A DNA stretch of 64,000 nucleotides from Dysidea avara. Its lineage: Eukaryota > Porifera > Demospongiae > Dictyoceratida > Dysideidae. Position 1 is the stretch's first letter. Each line of letters opens with the position of its first letter. Shown here one piece after another: positions 56,270-64,000 of the stretch. Location: the NCBI RefSeq assembly GCF_963678975.1, contig NC_089276.1, positions 22,117,059 to 22,181,058 of the forward strand, written 5' to 3'. The position numbers and the translations under genes were made by a program. Below the pieces are notes generated by a model. The model was given only the letters and a program-made list of their open reading frames with translations, ran no database searches and was not told where the DNA came from.

Positions 56270-57780
56270 CTCTACCTTTGGTGCCCAATGGGCCCATTGA
56301 CAAGTTAACACTCCTTGGTCTCAGGGCCCCCTGGGATTTTCATTGTGATGGACACATGCACCTTTGTAGCACCCTGTGTGTGCCTTCATAGCATTAAATA
56401 GTGTGTAGTACAGGTGCCAGTGAGTTGGCTCACTGAGGGGAAAAAATATTGGTTAGTGAAGACTACTAAGCAAGTGGTATGTGTTCTAGTAGTTGGCTGG
56501 CACTGGCATGACTGTCATTTTTGTATATGTGTAATACAGGTGCCAGTGAGTTGGTTCACTGAGAGGGAAAATGTTGGTTAATAGGAATATTAAGCAAGTG
56601 GTGTGTGTTCCAGTAGTTGGCTGGCACTGGCATGGCCCTCATATTAATTTTCTTTTGTTATGGAGCAGCCTACCCCTTCTTCTCTCCTTCCACAAAATAA
56701 AAATAAATATAATCCCCATACTTTCCAACTGGTTACATTGATTGTATTAATCCACCACTGAATCACAGTATCGGTATAATATCATAAGAAATGTAAACAA
56801 TGGTCATTTGCATTAGGGTACTACAGACAGTGGGGTCGGTATGTGCATGTGTACCATATGGGCGGGTGTACAATTTCAATCCAAACTATTCACCTATGTA
56901 TGAGTAAACATATGCTCTATTAGAGTAGTTGATTGGAATTGTCTTTACGAATATGTTAAGGTGATTTTGGATCACTAGCTCATTGGCGTTGGTCTTAAGA
57001 TTGCATGGCTAATGTTAATACCACTGGTGGAGCTATGTCAATGGTCTAATAATGGGAGGGTACTTCAAATACGATTGTAATACTTCTTGTATAGCAATGT
57101 AGTGTACATGATTCTGGAAGTGTGGCTTGCTGCAGGGGTGTGTATTCAGCTATCTATGGCTGTATGACTTGAGCCGGGCTCAGTAGAAATTACATCAAAC
57201 AGCAGACTCAGTAGATACCGTAGGCACTACAACAGTACTCTTCCTTAGGTGCTCAAAGGGCCCATTCATAAGTTAACACTCCTTGGTCTCGGGGGCCCTG
57301 GGGTTTGCATTGTGATGGTCCACCAAGGGACACATGTGCACCTTTGTTGCACCCCTGTGTGTGTCTTCATAACACTAAATAGTGTGTAGTACAGGTGCCG
57401 GTGAGTTGGTTCACTGAGGGGGAAAAATGTTGGTTAGTAAAGAAAAATAAGCTAGTGATGTGCGTTCCAGTAGTGGGCTAGCACTTTCGTGACCCTCTGT
57501 GTGGAGTACGGGTGCCAGTGAGTCATTTCATTGAGTAAAAAATAAAATAAAAAAGGTGGAGCGGTGTCAGTGGTCCAATAATGGTAAAGTCCTTCAGGTT
57601 TTCATTGTAATAATATTGTACTTATAAGTTATTATTGTAAACAATGTAGTGTATATGATTCTGGAAGTGTGACTTGCTACAGTAGTATATATTTAGCTAT
57701 CTGTGTATTGTATGCCTTGAGCCGGATTTAGTATAAATGACATCAAACAGCAGTCTCAAAAGATACGGTGTGTACAATAG
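56270..57780. repeat. Diverged tandem duplication of about 970 and 550 bp modules
   Basis: Module P (GGGCCCATTSAYAAGTTAAC) is at 56290 and 57258; module Q (ACAGGTGCCRGTGAGTTGG) at 56412, 56537, 57391 and, partial, 57510; module R (GATTCTGGAAGTGTGRCTTG) at 57111 and 57658. The order P-Q-Q-R is present twice, indicating an old segmental tandem duplication with later change. No frame is conserved between copies. Confidence 0.8.
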
Positions 57781-57964
57781 TTTGTGGGTCTGCTATCTTC
57801 ATCTGAAGTTTCTCCTTACTAGCCATGTACAGTTTTTCCTTGATGTCAATTGCACATATAACAAGTGGTTATATTACTTGGCGTGCCCATTTTCATTCCT
57901 GAACAGTTCTCCAGTATGTGGGTCAACTGTATTTGAATAATTCACATCCAGTGTGGAGGCCATA

Positions 57965-58044
57965 AGACTGGACAACAATTACATACAAAATAGTGCATTG
58001 TACTAGTGTTGGACAACAATTACATACAAAATAGTGCAGTGTAC
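57965..58044. repeat. 41-bp tandem duplication
   Basis: GGACAACAATTACATACAAA and the following AATAGTGCAKTGTACTAGT occur twice in direct succession (57970 and 58011), adjacent to the left end of a hAT MITE. Confidence 0.85.
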
Positions 58045-58482
58045 TAGTACTGGGATATCACAGTATTATCACCAAACTGGTTCAAAGGTATTCACTTTCA
58101 AACATACGGGTAATATTGGTATGAATGCCATTAGGTGTATCACGTTATGAAGGAAGCCAGACGTTGGGTCTTTGGCATTTAATTGATTTATGTGTTGATG
58201 ACTACAAGTCCTGCCTAACAGTAAACTGTGAGGTTTCAGGTTACAGTGTAGCACTAGCCTACTTGTATGCAACTGCATAGCAGTTAGCAAAAGGCATTTA
58301 TAACCTGTTAGACACCAACAACTTTCACCTGTGGTAATCTCATTTACAGATTACGTAACTGCTGACTGTTTTTAACACTGATAACATTACCAGCTTGATT
58401 TAAAAGTTGATTACCAGAATATCAAGGTATATGTCTCAATACCGGATGCAGGAAGCAAAAAATGCAATACCGCCCAGCACTA
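58045..58482. mobile_element. hAT-like MITE with TAGTRCTGGG ends
   Basis: TAGTACTGGGATATCAC (58045) and ATACCGCCCAGCACTA (to 58482) are inverted ends. CAGTGTAC and CATGGTAC (six of eight) may be the decayed target duplication. No coding capacity. Confidence 0.72.
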
Positions 58483-60512
58483 CATGGTACGGCACGGATA
58501 TTGCAAGAACATAATGACAGTGTAAAAGTGCAAATGGTACTCAGAGAACCGAGGTTAGCCAAAAATGTAGCAGTATTTGTAGTTGGTATTCAATTAATAT
58601 TGCAGTATTGCAAGTATCGCTTAACACTAGGTACACGTAACTGCTGTATGACAATATCCACCATGCATACTATTCATACTTGGTTAGCTAGTTCTACCAG
58701 GGACACAGGTTATGAATTAGTGCTATCTTATCCACCACCCCCTCTCTCTCAAGTACATACAGTATTCACATGCACACACCCGAGGAAGCTTTCGTTTGTT
58801 GTGGTCATCAATGTTAGCACCACCTAGGTAAAATATGGAGCTGCCTTGTTAGGTCAGTATAAAAATTCTGGAGGCACAGCCACAGCTATTATTATGTCTC
58901 ACAAACAAAGGCGAGCACCCAAAGTCCCATCTGGCCATTGGGGTCAGTGAGCATTCTCATTCAAACACTGGATACACTTTATATGTGTGTCACACATACA
59001 TTGTATACCCAGATGGGTTGCATGCACATACAGTTGTATACAAAAGTGAGACTACCATAATCGATGCATAAAGTTCAATCCATATGTACCTACATAAATA
59101 CCTAACACTACACATCGATACCTGCAATTTGACACTGGTAGGGCCTGTTCAACATGTTCTCCTAGTTTCATGCCAATAAACCAAAAAAATAAAATAAAAA
59201 TGCACATACATGCACTCTTTAAGTATCAATACATGCTCAGTAATTATCACCAGTACCAGTCTGTATCACTGACTAGCACCCCAGCTGGCATGTGTACACC
59301 CAATGTAGAATTCTGGGGGCAATCGGGTATGCAAAGTATATATGGTCAACAATTGACACATTATGCACTACTATTTAACACTGCAATGCCGACAGGAAAA
59401 GGCTGTAACACTGTTACACACAGTTAATGTTATTGGGCATCACAGAGTATTCGTCATCAACGTGTACATAATACAGAGTGGCACAGAGTACAACCTCAAG
59501 TAGAAGATCTCAGCACAGTTGGTTGTACCCTATAAAGGTGTAGTTGTTTTAAGTTTCTGTTATTATTCAGACAGACACAGTGGACATTCTCTGTAGCTGA
59601 CTGCTTAAAAATATCACATACGCTCTAAATAATGTTACTAAACGTCGGATTTATACCTCTTATGATATTACCTCAGCATATAAATACATTGCTAGTATAT
59701 TGTCCTAATGAGTGTACCACATTGATACAAACAGATATAAGGACTGAACCATACCTACGTATCTTTGAGATTATTGACTGGGATACGAGCATACACAATA
59801 CCCAGGATAAACTGTCCACCATTGAGATTATTGCACAGTGCTTACAACACAATGCACATGATTACATGGATTTCCTGTCTTCACTGCATTAACCCCCTCA
59901 TCAAACCAATTCCCCCTATATGCACAGTACATGAATAGTTGTAACACTCGTCTATTGTTTTCTGTCCATGGCCCAGATAGTTCATGATGCACCCTTGATA
60001 AGGATAGATACTTCATTGCCTACTCGTGGTGGCCTAGTGAGGAATGGATATTTACTACCTGGGACTCAGGTTCTTGAATCCTCTATTACGTCATCATGCA
60101 TAATACTTCATTCTTACAGGTTACGTCCTACAGTATCTCTTTTTATCAATGCAGGGATCAGTGTTCTGGTTATTGGGTACAGTGGTACAGTGTGGGATTC
60201 CTATATATGTGCAGCTTGGCGGGAAAGGCTGCAGCCTTTCTATGGCCTTAGAAATCCCTGTGGCTTCAAAGTTGAGAACCCCCCAGGTATTTCGCCCCCA
60301 GGTATTTCGCCCCCAAGCCTCATGCAATTGGGAGCCACAATTTGTGGCTGATCATATCAATGGTCCTATTACAAAAATGTATAGGAGAGCCATGGAACCC
60401 TGTACAACTACCAAAACAACCACCATCATTAGACGGCGGTTGACAAGTGAACAATATCAGCTTGACACAAATGGCTGATGGTTTTGGGGTTCTTTATTTA
60501 ACGACCGACATT
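58483..60512. other. Distal part of the insertion, unrecognised frames
   Basis: Frames of 85-127 codons occur (58462-58827, 59170-59427, 59632-59892, 59968-60351) without recognised domains. The 59632 frame (QHINTLLVYCPNECTTLIQT) has the most protein-like composition but no second exon. A 15-bp direct repeat CAGGTATTTCGCCCC lies at about 60285-60315. Confidence 0.3.
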
Positions 60513-61530
60513 AACAAAGAGATATTCAGAACATCACCAGGACGGACAGCAGTAGCTCATCATTACATACCAACTGCTGGAACCCCAACAAGAGTACTTC
60601 CAAGACGAATCCCTGCGCACTTCAAAGTTGAAGTTCTTAGACAACTACAGGTAATGTTAGACCAAGGAATCATTGAAGAGAGTAACAGCCCTTGGATGGC
60701 TCCTACCGTATTTGTGAGAAAGAAAACAGGAGACCTTTGACTTTGTGTTGATTACCGGGAACTGAACAAGAAGACCACTCGTGATGCATACCCACTTCCG
60801 TTACCAGACGAAGTCCAAGACCGATTAGCCAATTCAGCAGTCTTTTCTACTTTAGACCTGCAGTCTGGGTATTGGCAACTCCCTGTTTCAATTAAGGATC
60901 GTGAAAAGACAGCATTTTGCCCAGGCCCAGGAATGGGACTCTATCAGTTCTGCCGAATGCCATTCGGGTTAGCGGGGGCACCAGCATCTTTTCAGAGGCT
61001 GATGGACAAAATCCTTAGAGACTTACCCTTTGTGTCCGCTTATATTGATGATATACTGGTGTTCTCCTCAGATCCTGTCCAGCACAACGAAAACTTGTGT
61101 AAGGTCTTCCAGCAGCTCCAAGAGGCTGGTCTAACACTCCGGGGCAAGAAGTGCCACATTGGGTTATCTCAGGTAACATATCTGGGTCATGTCTTTTCTG
61201 CAGCTGATATGGCTCCAGACCCCAGGCCATTGTTGAGTGACCATGTCCCACAAGTGTTGCAACAGTTCGACAATTCATAGGACTAGCTAGTTATTACAGA
61301 CGTTGCATTGTACACTTTGCCCAGATTGCAGCACCACTACATCGGCTTACACAGAAGGGTGCAACATTTGACTGGAACCAAGAGTGTGAATGTGCTTTTG
61401 CCCACCTGAAGACCCGACTGTCCATGGCACCAATTTTATCCTTTCGGCAGTTTGACTCCAATGCTGATGTCTTTTCATTGTATACAGATGCCAGTTCAGT
61501 GGGTGTGGGGGCAGTTTTGGAACGAGTGGT
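60513..61530 (+). pseudogene. Gypsy reverse transcriptase and start of RNase H
   Basis: RNA-dependent DNA polymerase of the element. Motifs in order: IFRTSPGRTAVAHHYIP, a GIIEESNSPWMAP fingers block, TGA at 60738 followed by LCVDYRELNKKT, FSTLDLQSGYWQLPV (first catalytic Asp), FCRMPFGLAGAPASFQRLMD, and the catalytic YIDDILVFS. After these come LTLRGKKCHIG and YLGHVFS. A frameshift near 61220 leads to VRQFIGLASYYRRCIVHFAQ, the RNase H block FDWNQECECAFAHLK and YTDASSVGVGAVLE (61490), with another shift near 61525. Palm residues are intact; the stop and shifts kill the copy. Confidence 0.92.
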
Positions 61531-63200
61531 GCAGTGATAGCATACGCTAGCAGATCATTGACACAAGCGGAGCGGCAATATAGTACAATTCAGAAGGAAT
61601 GTCTAGCTATTGTTTATGCCACGAAACAGTTTCGTCACTACCTCTTGGGTTGCCACTTCAAACTAATCACAGACCATGCACCACTGCAGTGGTTGAGTGC
61701 TCAGAAAATGGAGGGGCTCTTGTGCCAATGGGCCCTCAGGCTTCAGGAGTATGATTTCTCCATTGTTTATCGGAAAGGCTCACAAAATCAGAATGCAGAT
61801 GCCTTGTCACAGCTTGAGACCACCACAATGCGCTCTCAACCTACAGCTGCTACTATTTTAAAGCCTTCAACATTCCCGGCAGAACTGAAGGAGGCCCAAG
61901 AGAAGGATGAATACATTCAACAGTTGATTAAGCCACTTGCAACATCGCAAACTACCCTCAATGGTCGCCATTGGCGAAAGCATCCATTACGCCGCTATCA
62001 TCAGATTTTCCACCAGTTACTTTTGATCAATGGTATTGTTTATCGTAAATATGCTCCAGGACCAACATCAGACATTGTAACTGTTCCGATAATTCCTAAA
62101 GCTCTCCATCACCAAGTTATACAAAAGAATCATGATCCTCCTACCAGTGGCCACCTAGGAACTGATAAAACACTAAGTCGGCTACAAAGTGAAGCTTACT
62201 GGGCAGGTATGTCAGTAGATGTAGACAAATACTGTCATGAGTGTGTTGTATGTCAAAGTTGAAAATTGTCTTCTCTTCAGAAAGCTCCATTGTCTTCAGT
62301 TCCTGTGGGTAAGCCATGGGAGATGGTTTCCGTAGATGTGCTTCAGGTACTGATATCATATCACAACAATCGCTATCTACTCGTCGTCCAAGATTACTTT
62401 ACTAAGTGGGTGGAGGCAATCCCAATGCCAGATCAGACTGCTGTGCGCATCACCAATGCATTAGTTAAGCTGTTTGCCATGTTAGGATTGCCCTGAATTG
62501 TGCATTCAGACCAAGGGCAAAATTTTGAAAGTACAACTCTGAAGCAAACGCTTGAGGCATTTGGTATAAGTAAGTCACAAACCACAGCCTACCACCCACA
62601 AGGTGACGGTCTTGTCGAACATTTTAATCGTTCACTCTTACAGTTACTTCGGTGCTATGTTCAGTCAGAGCCAGATTGGGAGAGATATTTACCATTAGTC
62701 TTATATGCATACCACACTGCAAAGGACACATCTACGGGTGTCTCATCCTTTCAGCTAATGTTTGGTCGCAAACCTAAGCTACCTGAAAACTCTACTGATG
62801 CATTTGACACCAAATGCATTTACTTACAAAGTTAGCAGAGTTACGGCACCTTTTTACCTTGAATTCAGCGGCAGCTGCACACAGGCAACAGCATGGTTAC
62901 AATCGATGTACCAAGTCACAACAGTTTGCTCCGGGAGACCTTGTCTGGCTATCTATCCCCACTGCCGGTAAACTAACCCCACACTGGAAAGGTCGATGGA
63001 AAGTGGAAGAAGTGAAGAACAATGTTAATGTTAAAATCATTAATGATTACCAGTCAAAAGTTGTCCACGACAACCGGCTAAGACATCGACTCCGGCCTTC
63101 CCTAGATAATACATACCTCTCAGACAATAACCAGGCTATTGACATTGAACATTTGATTGCTCCAGAGCCTACTCCTCCTTCTCGACGATATCCTGATTGA
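61531..63200 (+). pseudogene. Gypsy RNase H C-terminus and integrase
   Basis: The RNase H part reads IAYASRSLTQAERQYSTIQK, CLAIVYATKQFRHYLLG, TDHAPLQWL and ends NADALSQ. The integrase has an HHCC zinc domain (HQVIQKNH ... CHECVVC, 62109-62256), then a TGA (62260). The catalytic core has Asp in VSVDVLQ, Asp in VHSDQGQNFES and Glu in GLVEHFNRS, a complete DDE triad, broken by a TGA (62494). A frameshift near 62815 precedes the C-terminal GDLVWLSIPTAGKLTPHWKG motif of the GPY/F-type region. The gene ends at a TGA near 63198, about 65 bp before the 3' LTR. Confidence 0.93.
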
Positions 63201-63264
63201 GTTAGGAACCCTCCTGATAGACTGCGATACTAAGCTCGGGTCGAGCTTTTCAAGGAGGAGCATA

Positions 63265-63462
63265 TGTAGTAACTATATAATCCCCATATTGCACTAATCA
63301 CATGCATATTTGATTGTAACATATGCAGCACATGCATACATGATGTAACAATAAGTCACATGATTAAGGATTATTCCAGAACTTGATTAGTTGTACTGGC
63401 ACGTGTATGGATGAGCTATTGTATTGTTGATTGAATGAACTGTAATTGAATTGTGTATTACA
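63265..63462 (+). repeat. Gypsy 3' LTR
   Basis: Begins TGTAGTAACTATATAATCCC after the polypurine tract and ends GAATTGTGTATTACA. The whole LTR is only 198 bp. Differences from the 5' LTR are nearly all transitions, for example CACGTG against CACATG near 63356. Confidence 0.93.
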
Positions 63463-64000
63463 CATGCATATTGAGAAAATCAAAATTTAAAAATTATTTG
63501 CAAAATTATGCATGCTACAAGAAAAAATATGCAAGTTTTTATCGGGCCAGTACTCGAAGAAGGAAGATTAAAATCAATTAAAACTATATGCTATCTTATT
63601 TGCCTACTCATGGGGAGTTCGATAATCTTTGTTTCATTTCTATAGCCCCAATGGTTTGCATGTCATGTGCATTTGTTTACAATGCGGTAGATGTAAACAA
63701 AATAGTTGCCGTTTCTTCAACAAAACCACCTTCATACGCCTATGCGCAAGTGACTGCAGGGCTAAAACTATACCTTGCTTGATCTACCAATCCATGGTGA
63801 AAACTGTAAGCCAAATTCCAACTTTGTAGACTAATCCAAACGGAAGTTATGGCTGCGAATGCAAGCACCTGTAGTTTATTTTTAGTATAGTCACTGTACA
63901 AATCAATTTCCTACTTTCTAGCACTGTAATTCCAAAACTACTCACCACAGAAAGCTGAAACTTTGGTGAACCATTCCTTGGACAATGCAGATAATACTGA
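63463..64000 (+). other. Window end, possible cysteine-rich coding remnant
   Basis: A 66-codon frame (63629-63829) has clustered cysteines (CICLQCGRCKQNSCRF, then CASDCR), resembling a small metal-binding region. An overlapping frame (63588-63782) encodes SYLPTHGEFDNLCFISIAPM. Both may derive from one frameshifted transposon protein. No family is assigned. Confidence 0.3.

Larger units (their letters stand above)
55098..60512. mobile_element. Unclassified 5.4-kb insertion with 7-bp target duplication
   Basis: AACAAAG occurs at 55091-55097 and 60513-60519. Gypsy sequence stops before the first copy and resumes exactly after the second, between protease and RT, with frame continuous across the junction. 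The insert begins TTAATGGAGGGAGATAA and ends TTTAACGACCGACATT; no terminal inverted repeats, LTRs, poly(A) or transposase were recognised. It contains a GC-rich block (55230-55880), duplicated P/Q/R units (56270-57780), a hAT MITE (58045-58482) and unassigned frames (59632-59892, 59968-60351). Confidence 0.75.
53418..63462 (+). mobile_element. Ty3/Gypsy LTR retrotransposon, decayed and interrupted
   Basis: Both 198-bp LTRs, a primer binding site, gag, protease, RT, RNase H, integrase and a polypurine tract (AAGGAGGAGCATA, 63252-63264) are present in the expected order. Without the 5415-bp insertion at 55098-60512 the element is about 4.6 kb. The LTRs differ at about nine sites outside the first bases (around 95 percent identity), so the insertion of the element is moderately old. 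No target duplication is preserved outside the LTRs. Coding parts are listed separately. Confidence 0.93.

Overview
The window reads as a gene-poor, repeat-rich stretch of an AT-rich metazoan genome. A demosponge or similar early-branching animal fits best, but this is inference. The grounds are very short spliceosomal introns (40-90 bp) in a recognisable PIGB gene, one-exon-per-repeat ankyrin exons, Ty3/Gypsy and CR1-like retroelements, hAT and piggyBac MITEs, and C-to-T decay at CpG sites. Nothing bacterial or organellar was seen.

Layout. 0-4.4 kb: a LINE remnant, a degenerate palindromic MITE and a 252-bp (TG)n tract. 4.45-6.3 kb (minus): the C-terminal two thirds of PIGB, GPI mannosyltransferase 3, in twelve small exons; this is the clearest host gene. 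6.35-10.7 kb: stacked DNA transposons, including a three-level nest with target duplications at two levels, plus a LINE RT fragment and a 242-bp tandem duplication. 11.5-14.5 kb: a 39-bp minisatellite interrupted by a retroelement fragment and ending in an inverted block. 15.1-16.7 kb (plus): a five-exon SAMD3-like gene broken by stops and frameshifts. 19-29 kb: fold-back and hAT elements. 26.1-35.0 kb (plus): single-repeat ankyrin exons, the last four in a 174-bp exon-plus-intron tandem array, with about 6.7 kb of transposons in one intron. 29.9-31.2 kb: a decayed Gypsy pol split by a SINE.

35.2-47.3 kb is dominated by a composite repeat seen twice in the same order: a fold-back module, a 31-bp minisatellite (about 0.35 kb in one copy, 5.1 kb in the other), a 0.8-1 kb unique module, and a palindromic terminal segment. 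48.2-50.6 kb (minus) is a degenerate cysteine-cluster gene resembling HMGXB3/KDZ-associated proteins. 50.8-51.8 kb holds a Gypsy gag whose halves lie in opposite orientations. 53.4-63.5 kb is a Gypsy element with both 198-bp LTRs and a tRNA-iMet primer site. Its coding part is split by a 5.4-kb insertion of unknown class with a 7-bp target duplication, and decayed mainly through TGA stops.

A short semi-palindromic motif (GTGACTGYTCTATTAGAGTA) recurs on both strands across otherwise unrelated repeats, and together with the composite minisatellite repeat is the best candidate for something undescribed. PIGB, the ankyrin exons and possibly the SAMD3-like gene are host genes; almost everything else recognised is mobile or tandemly repeated DNA.
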